From Strigops habroptila (lineage: Eukaryota; Chordata; Aves; Psittaciformes; Psittacidae), in NCBI RefSeq assembly GCF_004027225.2, contig NW_022651111.1:170769-234768 (forward strand): DNA of 64,000 nucleotides. The letters run 5' to 3'. A program made the position numbers and the translations under genes. Under the pieces are notes generated by a model. It worked only from the letters and a program-made list of their open reading frames with translations, had not been told where the DNA came from and ran no database searches. This document shows, one piece after another, positions 32,371-51,479 of the stretch (its first letter is position 1; the number at the start of each line of letters is the position of its first letter).

Positions 32371-33391
32371 CACTACAAACACAGCTTCTGCTCAGCTTGG
32401 GAAGAGATGGAGCAGGGCCATGGCCACCAAGGCCACCACAGCCCCCCGGCTCTGTGTCCTCCTCCCATCCCTGAGCTTCATCCCAAGGCTTTTCCTTGCT
32501 TCCATGAGGAAACACCTCCCCATGATCTCCTGGGGGCTTCATTCCAACCACAGATGGTGCCACCTCCTCCCCATCCCCAGTGGGGTCCCACCATGGGGCG
32601 GTGGTTGATGGAGCAACCCAAGGGCTTGAGGACAAACCCTCTGTGTCCCCATTACCTCCAGCTCAACCCCATCACGTTGGGTTCCTCCAACCTCAGGTGG
32701 GTTCCCATGTCATAAATACAATAAATACCTTCAGTAAAGCCCTCCATGGTGGCCAGGACCTGCTGGAGGTGGACCTTTGGGTTTGTTTCTCAACACCAAA
32801 GCCCTTGAATGGGGCTATTTTGCCCCAAATTTGGGCTGTTTTGGCCCAAACGGGGTCATTTGATGGTGTCATCATGGTCCAAGTGTGGCCAGGAGGGTTT
32901 GGGCTTTGGGTGCTGGTCAAGGCTGGGGGAACGGGGATGGTGGGATGAAGCCACCTCAGATGTTTTGGGGTCTTTTGGATGTCGACACCTCCAACCCCAT
33001 CCCCTTCCATCCCTGCAGCATCCAACACCCATGGAGATGGCTCCTCCTGGACATGGAGATGGCTCCTCCTGGACATGGAGATGGTTCCTCTTGGACATGG
33101 AGATGGTTCCTCCTGGGCTACCCATGGAGAAGGAGCACAGTTGGGATGTCCTGGTGCCCATTGGCAGGATTCAGCCTGATATTCCATAGGGAACTCCCCC
33201 TCACTTCCCGTTCTCCATCCTCCCCTATCTACCTACCTACTCTACCCTACACATCTACGTCCTCGAGACCTCGGTCGGTGCCACCGAACGAGACACCAGC
33301 ACCCATGGGGACAACCCCAAGCAACCACACGTGGCCAAGCAGCCACCCAACGGGGTCAACCCACCGCGTCCCCTTCTCCTCCCTCCCTCGG

Positions 33392-35685
33392 TTAACACGG
33401 CGCCAGCTCCTTTGGTGGCTCCTCAAGCGGTTCCTCTCCGTGCCCACGCAGATGCCGATGGAGATGGGACCTGACCCCAAAGCGCCGTCCACAGCGTGGA
33501 CACGGGAAGGGCTTCTCCCCACCATGGACCCGCCGATGCTTGGCCAAGGCTGAGCCGTCAGTGAAGACCTTCCCGCAGTCGGGACAAGCGTGTCGAGGTC
33601 CAGCGTGAGCCCGTTGGTGCTTCTGGAAGTGGAGGGTGCTGTTGAAGCTCTTCCCGCACTCAGCACACACGTGGGGCTGGCCCCCGGCGTGGGTCCGTTG
33701 GTGGCGGTAGAGGTGGGACGTCCTCCCAAAGCGCTTCCCGCAGTCCCCGCATTGATAGGGACGTTCTCCAGTGTGGATCCGTTGGTGCCGTTCCCAATGG
33801 GAGCTCCAGGAGAAGCTCTTCCCACAGTCCCCACATCTATAGGGCTTCTCCCCACCACCGGCACCACCACGGTGGTGGCTCCGCTGGTGACGGACGTACT
33901 GAGCGCGGGCACCAAAGGCTTTGCCGCACTCTTCGCAACGGAAAGGGCCGTCTCCAAGGTGGAGCCGTTGGTGTTTGACCAACGTCGAGCCATCGCCGAA
34001 GCTCTTCCTGCACAGGGTGCACTTGTAGGGCCTTTGGCCGGTGTGGGTGCGTTGGTGGCGGTCAAAGTGGAGGGTGCTCCCGAAGCTGCGGCCACAATAG
34101 GTGCAGATGTAGGAGCGGCCGCCGGCGTGGGTGCGCTGGTGCCGGTAGAGGTGGGAGCTGCGGCTGAAGCACTTCCCGCACTCGGGACACTCGTAGGGCT
34201 TCTCCCCGGTGTGGACGCGTTGGTGGCGATCAAAGTGGGAGCTCCAGCTGAAGCTCTTCCCGCAGTGGCCGCACTGGAAGGGCAAGCGGCCGGTGTGGAG
34301 GCGTTGGTGGGTCACCAGCTCCTTGTTGCGGCGGAAGCTCTTCCCGCATTCCTCACACTTGTAGGACGAGCCTCGGGCCGGCGCCGGCGGCGACGGGCGC
34401 TGGGCACCGTGAGAGCGTTGGTGGCGGTAGAGGTTGGAGCTGACGTTGAAGCTCTTGCCGCAGTGGAGGCACAAGAAGGGCTTCTCCCCGGTGTGGGTCC
34501 TGCGGTGCTTGCTGAAGTGGGAGCTGCAGCTGAAGCTCTTCCCGCACTCGCCGCACTGGTAGCTCTTCTGGAGCACGATGATGCTCTTGATGTTGGAGAA
34601 GGCGCCGCCTCCGGGGCTGGTTTTGCCACTGCGACGTCCTCCGGTGGCAGTGGGAGAGTCGATCTGTTGGACCACGGTCCAATGCAGCGTCTCCCGCTCG
34701 CCCGCAGGAGCCTCCTCAACGTGGCCCAACAAAGCGGCCGTGTCCAGCTCGATGATCTCGGGGTCTTCTGCTGCTGGAGGGTCCATGTCCACGACGCTCG
34801 GGGTCACTAAGAGCGGGGGGAATGGGTCAGTCCTGGGATGGAGACCACGATCCCCATGGGAACATCAAAGGGGATGGAGACCACCATCGCCATGGGAACA
34901 CGAAAGGGGATGGAGACCAGCATCCCCATGGCAACGTCAAAGGGGATGGAGACCACCATCCCCATGGGACCACAAAAGGGGATGGAGACCACCATCCCCA
35001 TGAGACCATCAGAGGGGATGGAGACCAGCATCCCCATGGGAACATCAAAGGGGATGGAGACCACCATCACCATGGGAACATCAAAAGGGATGGAGACCAC
35101 CATCCCCATGGGACCACAAAAGGGGATGGAGACCAGCATCCCCATGGGAACACCAAAGGGGATGGAGACCACCATCCCCATGGGACCATCAAAGGGATGG
35201 AGACCACCATCCCCATGGGAACATCAAAGGGGATGGAGGCACCCATCTCCATGGGAACATCAAAGGGGATGGAGACACCCATCTCCATGGGGCCATCAAA
35301 GGGGATGGAGACATCCCTATGGGACCATCAAAGGAGCTGGTGATCCCCATAACTTGGAGTTTCCTGGATGTCCTCAATGCAGGGATCAAGGATATGGGTC
35401 CCATCCCCATGAGACCATCAAAGAGGGTGGTGAACCCCATCCCCATGGAGCCATCAAGTTATGTTGAACGCCATAACTTGGAGGTCCTTGGTACATCCTC
35501 AAAGGAGGGATCAAGGATACAGGTTCCATTGCGGGAATGCTGCTGGGCCCAGGTCTCCATCCCATTCCCAAGCCCATCCCTCCTCCCCACTTACTCTGCA
35601 TCACGGGGGGGTTGTAGGCATCTTCCTCCCCATTGCCCCCAAAGAGCCCCGTCTGCTCCGGCCCCGCAGATCCCCATGGATCCAT
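33392..35685 (-). CDS. C2H2 zinc-finger protein, two coding exons (13 fingers)
   Basis: Presumed nuclear DNA-binding protein, about 501 residues. Exon 1: 35709-35595 with the first in-frame ATG at 35685 (MDPWGSAGPEQTGLFGGNGE), acceptor CCCTCCAG, donor AGTAAGT. Exon 2: 34806-33392. Both ends are phase 1, and the join regenerates an ATG codon (VMQ-MTPSVVD). An acidic leader (DPEIIELDTAALLGHVEEA) precedes 13 C2H2 fingers; most have CxxC-x12-HxxxH with TGEKP, AGG or TGQRP linkers, and one His-rich linker (HHRGGAGGGEKP). No KRAB, SCAN or BTB domain is seen. Fingers 4-6 and 9-11 resemble each other (SWSSHF/SWSSHW, SSHLYRH/TSHLYRH, STLHF/STLHF), suggesting internal duplication. The last finger ends a few residues before the C-terminus ELAPC. 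No specific gene name can be given. Confidence 0.88.
34835..35335. repeat. 36-bp GGGGATGGAGACCACCATCCCCATGGGAACATCAAA minisatellite
   Basis: About fourteen copies of a 36-bp unit in the single identified intron of the second zinc-finger gene, starting about 30 bp inside the acceptor. The unit contains the complementary words gggatgg and ccatcccc, so each copy can fold back. 35335-35594 is unique intron. Confidence 0.92.
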
Positions 35686-35814
35686 GTCCTTGTCGGTGGC
35701 ACGGGGACACTGGAGGGACAAGAGCTCCCCATGAGCATCCCATGGCCCCCAGAGCCATCACTGGGGGCTTGGTGGAGTTTGGGGTCAGCAGGATGGCGGG
35801 AACCCCATCCCTGA

Positions 35815-36576
35815 TCCCACTGGGTCCATATGGGATGGACGGGAGCCCCATTTCCCCCCATTCCCAACCCTGCTGGGTCCATATGGGATGGATGGGAGCC
35901 ACATTCCCCCCCATTCCCAACCCTGCTGGGTCCATATGGGATGGAGGGGAGCCCCATTCCCCCCCATTCCCAACCCCACTGGGTCCGTATGGGATGGATG
36001 GGAGCCCCATTCCCCCCCCATTCCCAACCCCACTGGGTCCATATGGGATGGATGGGAGCCCCATTCCCCCCCCATTCCCAACCCCACTGGGTCCATATGG
36101 GATGGAGGGAACTCCAGTGACCCCCCATCCCTGATCCCACCACGGATAGAGGGGACCCCCTGGACACCCATCCCAGAGGATCTATACAGGATGGAGGGAA
36201 CGCCTCTTACACCCCATTCCCAATCCCACCAGGTCCATATGGGATGGAGGGGACCCCCCGTTAACCCCCATCCCCAATCCCACCGGGTCTATATGGGATG
36301 GAGGGAACTCCCCTTGCCCCCTATCCCAGCAGATCCATACGGGAAGGAGGAACCCCCTTTGCACCCCATCTCCAATAGCACTGGGTCCATATGGGATGGA
36401 GAGGACCCCCTTTTCCCCCCATCCCCATTCCCACTAGGTCCATATGGGATGGATGGGACCCCCCTTGCCCCCTATCTCCAAGTGACAGAGGGGACTCCCC
36501 GGGCCCCCCACCCCAGCAGATCCATATGGGATGCAGGGGACCCCCATTGCCCCTCATCCCCAATCCCACCGGCTCC
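35815..36576. repeat. GGTCCATATGGGATGGAGGGGACCCCCATTCCCAACCCCACT minisatellite
   Basis: About fourteen copies of a 58-60-bp unit, with landmark gggtccatatgggatgg, ending at the assembly gap. The array probably continues into the gap and may be why it failed to assemble. Confidence 0.92.
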
Positions 36577-37076
36577 NNNNNNNNNNNNNNNNNNNNNNNN
36601 NNNNNNNNNNNNNNNNNNNNNNNNNNNNNNNNNNNNNNNNNNNNNNNNNNNNNNNNNNNNNNNNNNNNNNNNNNNNNNNNNNNNNNNNNNNNNNNNNNNN
36701 NNNNNNNNNNNNNNNNNNNNNNNNNNNNNNNNNNNNNNNNNNNNNNNNNNNNNNNNNNNNNNNNNNNNNNNNNNNNNNNNNNNNNNNNNNNNNNNNNNNN
36801 NNNNNNNNNNNNNNNNNNNNNNNNNNNNNNNNNNNNNNNNNNNNNNNNNNNNNNNNNNNNNNNNNNNNNNNNNNNNNNNNNNNNNNNNNNNNNNNNNNNN
36901 NNNNNNNNNNNNNNNNNNNNNNNNNNNNNNNNNNNNNNNNNNNNNNNNNNNNNNNNNNNNNNNNNNNNNNNNNNNNNNNNNNNNNNNNNNNNNNNNNNNN
37001 NNNNNNNNNNNNNNNNNNNNNNNNNNNNNNNNNNNNNNNNNNNNNNNNNNNNNNNNNNNNNNNNNNNNNNNNNNNN
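36577..37076. other. Assembly gap of exactly 500 N
   Basis: A round-number run of N flanked by minisatellite on the left and (TGGA)n on the right. Exactly 500 suggests a placeholder of unknown true size. The 5' exons of GABBR1 (sushi domains, first half of the ligand-binding domain) should lie between here and the next gene but are not in the visible sequence. Confidence 0.98.
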
Positions 37077-37245
37077 ATGGGATATGGAATGATGGATGGA
37101 TGATGGATGGATGGATGGATGGATGGATGGATGATGATGGATGGATGATGGATGATGGATGGATGATGGATGATGGATGGATGGATGGATGATGGATGGA
37201 TGATGGATGATGGATGGATGGATGGATGATGGATAGATGGACCCC
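37077..37245 (+). repeat. (TGGA)n microsatellite next to the gap
   Basis: tggatgga/tgatgga tract between the gap and the acceptor of the first visible GABBR1 exon; same class as at 3960-4345. Confidence 0.95.
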
Positions 37246-37254
37246 CCCCCGCAG

Positions 37255-45958
<8,704 letters not shown>

Positions 45959-45999
45959 CCCCCGCGGCAACGGGGGCGACTGGCATGGGGGCAATTACG

Positions 46000-47440
46000 G
46001 GGGGGGGTAATTGCAATGGGGGGCAATTACGGGGGGGGGGTAATTGCAATGGGGATAATTACAATGGGGGGTGATTGCAATGGGGGGGCAATTACAGTGG
46101 GGGGGCAATTGCAATGGGGGGGTAATTGCAATGGGGGGTAATTGCAATGGGGGGGTCATTACAGTGGGGGGGCAATTACAGTGGGGGGGTAATTGCAATG
46201 GGGGCAATTACAGTGGGAGGGGTAATTACAATGGGGGTAATTGCAATGGGGGGCAATTACAATGGGGGGCAATTGTAATGGGGGCAATTACAGTGGGGAA
46301 GCAATTGCAATGGGGGGGCAATTACAGTGGGGAGGGGGTAATTACAATGGGGGGCAATTGTAATGGGGGGGCAATTACAGTGGGGGGGCAATTTCAACGG
46401 GGGGCAATTACAGTGGGGAGGGGTAATTACAATGGGGGGGCAATTGTAATGGGGGGGCAATTACAGTGGGGGCAATTGCAACGGGGGGGCAATTACAGTG
46501 GGGAGGGGGTAATTACAATGGGGGGGCAATTGTAATGGGGGGGCAATTACAGTGGGGGGGCAATTTCAACAGGGGGCAATTACAGTGGGGGGGTAATTAC
46601 AATGGGGGGCGATTACAGTGGGGGGGCAATTGCAGTGGGGGGGGCAATTACAGTGGGGGGGCAATTGTAATGGGGGGTAATTACAATGGGGCGGTAATTG
46701 CAATGGGGGGTCATTACAAGGGGGGGGCAATTACGGTGGGGAGGGGGTAATTACAATGGCGGGGCAATTACAGTGGGGGGGTCAATTGCAATGGGGGGTA
46801 ATTGCAATGGAGGGGTAATTGCAATGGGTGGGTCATTACAATGGGGGGTCATTACAATGAGGAGGGTAATTACAATGGGGAGGGGGCAATTACAATGGGA
46901 GGGTAATTACAATGGGGGGTCATTACAATGAGGGGTAATTACGATGGGGGGTAATTAGCATGGGGGGGTCATTAGCATGGGGAGGGGGGTAATTACAATG
47001 GAAAGGGGGTAATTGCCATAGGGAGGGGTTAAAGGCCGTGGGGAGGGGGGTAAATACCAGGTCTATCTGCCCTACAAGTGACCCTTGGGGCAACGAGGGG
47101 GTAATTAGCATGGGGGGTATAATTAGTGAGGGGGTAATTAGCATGGGAAGAAAGAGCTAATTGCCATAGGGAGGGGTAATTACCATGGGGGGGGCAATTA
47201 CAATGGGGAGGGAGGTAATTGCAATGGGAAGGGGGTAATGGCCATAGGGAGGGGGGTAACGGTGACGGTGAAGGGGGTAATTGCCATAATGAAGGGGGTA
47301 ATTAGCATGGAGAGGGGGTAATTACAACGAGGAGGGGGTAATTAGCATGGAGAGGGGGTAATTAGCACGGGGAGGGGGTAATTAACATGGGGAGGGGGTA
47401 ATTAACATGGGGAGGGGGTTGTTGGGGAGGTTGGAGCCTC
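46000..47440 (+). repeat. GGGGGGCAATTACAGTG / GGTAATTACAATG minisatellite downstream of GABBR1
   Basis: Starts 40 bp after the GABBR1 stop. 46000-46990 is 15-18-bp gcaattacagtgggggg units, and 47100-47430 is gtaattagcatggggaggg units. Between them, at about 47058-47095, is a fragment resembling the end of the GABBR1 coding region. Confidence 0.92.
47055..47098 (+). pseudogene. Echo of the GABBR1 stop-codon region
   Basis: ggtctatctgccctacaagt then gacccttggggcaacgaggg resembles the true end at about 45936-45975 (cgtccacctgctctacaagt then gacccccgcggcaacggggg). Alignment is ungapped over about 40 bp with roughly eight differences. It preserves the LYK-stop equivalent (PYK-stop) and the 3' flank. 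It lies within the repeat array, so it most likely moved with repeat expansion. Confidence 0.75.
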
Positions 47441-47499
47441 TTGGCTCTCTTGGTCCATAACGTGGCTCCGGGTGTCACCCGCCTCCGCCTGTTGTCACC

Positions 47500-49095
47500 G
47501 CGGCCCCCTCTGGCCAAGCCAGCCCCCTACAGCCCCCCCATGGCCCTCCCAGCTCCCCCATGGCCAACCCATTGCCCTTATGGTTGACCCATGGCCCCTA
47601 CAGCCATCCCCTATGGTGAACCCATCACCCCTATGGTGAACCCATCACCTACAGTCAACCCAGCCCCCTACAGCCATCCCCTATGGTGAACCCATCACCC
47701 CTATGGTGAACCCAGCCCCCTATGGTGGATCCATGTCCCCTACAGTCATCCCCTATGGTCAACCCATCTCCCCACAACCACCCCCTATGGTTGTCCCATC
47801 TCCCCTATGGCCAACCCATCGGCCCTACAGTCAACCCACCTCCCCTATAGTCATCCAAGCCCCCTACAGCCATCCCCTATGGTGGACCCATTGCCCCTAC
47901 AGTCATCCCCTATGGCCAACCCATTGCCCTTATGGTTGACCCATGGCCCCTACAGCCATTCCCTATGGTGAACCCATCACCCCTATGGTGAACCCAGCCC
48001 CCTATGTTGGACCCATGTCCCCTACAGTCATCCCCTATGGTCAACCCATCTCCCCACAACCACCCCCTATGGTTGTCCCATCTCCCCTATGGCTAACCCA
48101 TTGCCCTTATGGTTGACCCATGGCCCCTACAGCCATCCCCTATGGTGAACCCATCACCCCTATGGTGAACCCATCACCCCTATGGTGAACCCAGCCCCCT
48201 ACAGCCATCCCCTATGGTGGATCCATGTCCCCTACAGTCACCACTATGGTCAACCCACCTCCCCACAACCACCCCCTATGGTTGTCTCATCTCCCCTATG
48301 GCCAACCCATCGGCCCTACAGTCAACCCACCTCCCCTATAGTCATCCAAGCCCCCTACAGCCATCCCCTATGGTGGACCCATTGCCTCTACAGTCATCCC
48401 CTATGGCCAACCCATTGCCCTTATGGTCGACCCATGGCCCCTACAGCCATCCCCTATGGTTGTCCCATCTCCCCTATGGTCAACCCATTGGCCCTACAGT
48501 CAACCCAGCCCCCCTATAGCCATCCCCTATGGTGAACCCATCACCCCTGTGGTGAACTCAGCCCCCTACAGCCATCCCCTATGGTGGATCCATGTCCCCT
48601 ACAGTCATCCCCTATGGTGAACCCATCACCCCTGTGGTGAACCCATCACCCCTATGGTGAACCCAGCCCCCTATGGTGGATCCATGTCCCCTACAGTCAT
48701 CCCCGATGGTCAACCCATCTCCCCACAACCACCCCCTATGGTTGTCCCATCTCTCCTATGGCCAACCCATTGTCCTTATGGTTGACCCATGGCCCCTACA
48801 GCCATCCCCTATGGTGAACCCATCACCCCTATGGTGAACCCATCACCCCTATGGTGAATCCATCACCTACAGTCAACCCAGCCCCCCTATAGCCATCCCC
48901 TATGGTGAACCCATCACCCCTATGGTGAACCCAGCCTCCTATGGTAGACCCATGTCCCCTACAGTCACCCCTATGGTCAACCCATCTCCCTACAGCCACC
49001 CCCTATGGTTGTCCCATCTCCCCTATGGTCAACCCATTGGCCCTACAGTCAACCCAGCCCCCTACAGCCACCCCCTATGGTGGACCCACATCCTT
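47500..49095 (+). repeat. CCCCTATGGTGAACCCATCA / CCCTACAGCCATCCCCTATGG minisatellite
   Basis: About 80 copies of 18-20-bp cccctatggtNaacccat units arranged in higher-order blocks of about 240-480 bp (e.g. the block beginning gtcccctacagtcatcccct recurs near 47728, 48016 and 48592). 49100-49570 is non-repetitive with several gctgtagc words; no gene recognised. Confidence 0.92.
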
Positions 49096-49569
49096 CCCTC
49101 TCCCCCCCCACAACCACCTCCTGCTGTAGCCCCCCCACCCCAGTCCCAGTGTTGTGGGGCTCCCCCCCATAGCCTCTACCTGTGTCTAGTGGAGCCGTGT
49201 CAGGCTGTAGCGCACAACCTGCTCGTACAACCCAGCCCTATCGCAGGCGCCGGCTGTAGCGAGCGGCTGTTGGGGGTCACTGGTTGCTACAACCGGGGTT
49301 TGGGGGGGGGGGGTTAAAGCTCTTTTGTCCGGCTGTAGCTCCCAAGGAGGGGGGGGGGTACAGGCGGAGGGGGGGTCGCTTGTTTCCTGTCCGCGCAGAC
49401 TGTTGTAGCCGGGGTCTGGGTCCTCCTGTACAGTCGCACTTTAGTGGACAACCGGACCCTGCTTCTTCGCCTGTGTCTCGTGTGCTGGTTCTATGGGGAA
49501 AGGGGGGGACACACACCGGGGGGTACGGGCATGGGGGGGCCCAGGAGGGGTCCTGGAGCCGGTTGTTCC

Positions 49570-50225
49570 TGGCGCCGGTTGTTCCTGGGGCCAAGTGTTC
49601 CCGGATCAGACCATTCCTGGATCTGATGGTTCCTGGGTTGGGTTGTTCCTGGATCCGATTGTTCCTGGGTCCGACTGTTCCCAGATCTGATTGTTCCCAG
49701 ATCTGACCATTCCCGGATCAGACTGTTCCTGGATCCAATTGTTCCCGGGTCCGACTGTTCCCAGATCTGATTGTTCCCAGATCTGACCATTCCTGGATCC
49801 AACTGTTCGTGGGTCCGACTGTTCCCAGATCTGATTGTTCCCGGATCTGACCATTCCTGGATCCAACCGTTCCTGGATCCGATTGTTCCTGGGGCCAACT
49901 GTTCCCGGATGTGATTGCTCCCAGATCCGACTGTTCCCGGGTCCAACTGTTCCTGGATCCGACTGTTCCTGAATCTGATTGTTCCCAGATCTGACCATTC
50001 CTGGATCAGGTTGTTCCTGGATCCAGTTGTTCCTGGATCCGATTGCTCCTGGATCCGATTGTTCCTGGATCTGACCATTCCTGGGTCCAACTGTTCCCGG
50101 GTCTGACTGTTCCCGAATCTGATTGGTCCCGGATCTGACTATTCCTGGATCCGACTGTTCCTGGGTCAGGTTGTTCCTGGATCCGGTTGTTCCTGGGTCC
50201 GGTTGTTCCTGGATCCGGGGGGGGC
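49570..50225. repeat. 15-bp GTTCCTGGATCCGATT minisatellite
   Basis: About 43 copies of a 15-bp unit alternating gttcctggatccgatt and gttcccagatctgacc. Many units contain the ggatcc or agatct palindrome. The open frames on both strands are artefacts. Confidence 0.94.
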
Positions 50226-50389
50226 TTGAGCACATCAAGGGGCACCCAACAGGCACCGGGGATGGGGCTCGGGGACATCGAAGGCGGAAGAGCCCCCCCC
50301 CAGCCCCACAGACACCCCCGAGCCCCCCAAGTGCCCCCCCCAGCCCCACAGACACCCCCGAGCCCCCCAAGTGCCCCCCCCACAGCCCC

Positions 50390-50560
50390 ACACATGGAAC
50401 CGGCGGCGGCGCATGCGCAGAGGGAGGTGGTGAAGCCGCGGCCGCCATGTTTGTTAAGGGCAAGTGCGCCCGCTGCGCGCCGCGATTGGAGAGGCTGGCA
50501 CGTGTCAGCCAATCAGAGGTGGAAGCGGGGTTGGCGTCATCGGGTGCTAGGCAGGCTTTG
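50390..50560. promoter_or_regulatory. CpG-rich promoter-like island (NRF1, YY1-type and CCAAT motifs)
   Basis: A non-repetitive block between two minisatellites. It contains gcatgcgcag (NRF1-type, 50411-50420), gccgccatgttt (about 50441, a YY1-type site; on the minus strand AAACATGGCGGC), gcacgtg (E-box, about 50498) and ccaat (50509-50513). Such clusters mark housekeeping-type promoters. On the minus strand an ATG at 50448 opens MAAAASPPPSAHAPPPVP, but this frame runs into repeats and no second exon was found. On the plus strand it could be an upstream promoter of the zinc-finger gene at 56200. Gene identity unknown. Confidence 0.5.
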
Positions 50561-51085
50561 GGGATATGGGCTGAGGGGTGTGGGGTATGGGATAAGGGAT
50601 ATGGGGTATGGGATATGGGGTATGGGATATGGGGTGTGGGATATGGGGTGTGGGATATGGGATATGGGGTATGGGATATGGGGTGTGGGATATGGGATAT
50701 GGGATGTGGGATGTGGGATATGGGGTGTGGGATATGGGGTGTGGGGTGTGGGATATGGGATATGGGGTGTGGGATATGGGATATGAGGTATGGAGTATGA
50801 GGTGTGGGGTGTGGGGTATGGGATATGGGATATGGGGTATGGGATATGGGATATCCGGTATGGGATATGGGATACGGGATATGGGATATGGTGTATGGGG
50901 TATAGGATATGGGGTATGGGGTATGGGATAAGGGATATGGGGTGTGGGATGTGGGATAAGGGCTATGGGATATGAGGTGTGGGATGTGGGATATGGGATA
51001 CGGGATATGGGGTATGGGATATGGGGTATGGGATATGGGGTGTGGGATATGGGACATGGGGTGTGGGATGTGGGATATGCAGACA
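50560..51085 (+). repeat. GGGATATGGGGTGTGGGATATGG minisatellite
   Basis: About 65 copies of gggatatg/gggtgtgg/gggtatgg 7-8-bp units. Complementary in type to the array at 11660-11890 in the last DDR1 intron. Confidence 0.94.
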
Positions 51086-51140
51086 TAGACTCATGGAATC
51101 AACGAGGTGGGAAAAGACCTTTGAGCTCCCGAGGTTCTTC
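51080..51140 (-). mobile_element. Possible CR1 LINE 3' end relic
   Basis: agactcatggaatcaacgag followed by gtgggaaaagacctttgagc resembles the reverse complement of the CR1 3' terminus (catagaatcatNgaggttggaaaagacc), whose tail is made of ATTCTATG repeats. Only about 50 bp supports this. 51140-51480 is unique GC-rich sequence with no confirmed feature. Confidence 0.45.
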
Positions 51141-51479
51141 CCATGGTTGCTCCGATGTCCCTATTCCACGACCTTCGCGCTGGGGAAGCCTCGCTCTGCG
51201 CATCCCACGCGTGTTCGGGGGGACCCCGCCTCCGGGGCGGCATTCCAGGGGTTTTCCTTCCTTTCCATCCCCAATTCCCGCAGAATTCCTGCTCTTTTGG
51301 GGCTTCGGAGGCTCTTTGGAGGACTATCGACCACCGAGCTGCTCCGGGAGGACTGAGCGGCGCCTTCTCACCATGGAGAACCCTCCCCTCCCGCCGCAGC
51401 ACAGGGGGGCACTTCCGCTTCCGGCAGCGCGGGAGGAGCCGGTTGCCGGCGCCCGGGGCTCGTCCCCCCCCCCCCATTA

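Noticed and set aside
33590-34810. 406-codon plus-strand frame ([21 protein letters not shown] pattern)
   Set aside because: Antisense shadow of the C2H2 finger exon. The same happens at 21304-22227 and 22276-23286. Regular finger codons keep the opposite strand open.
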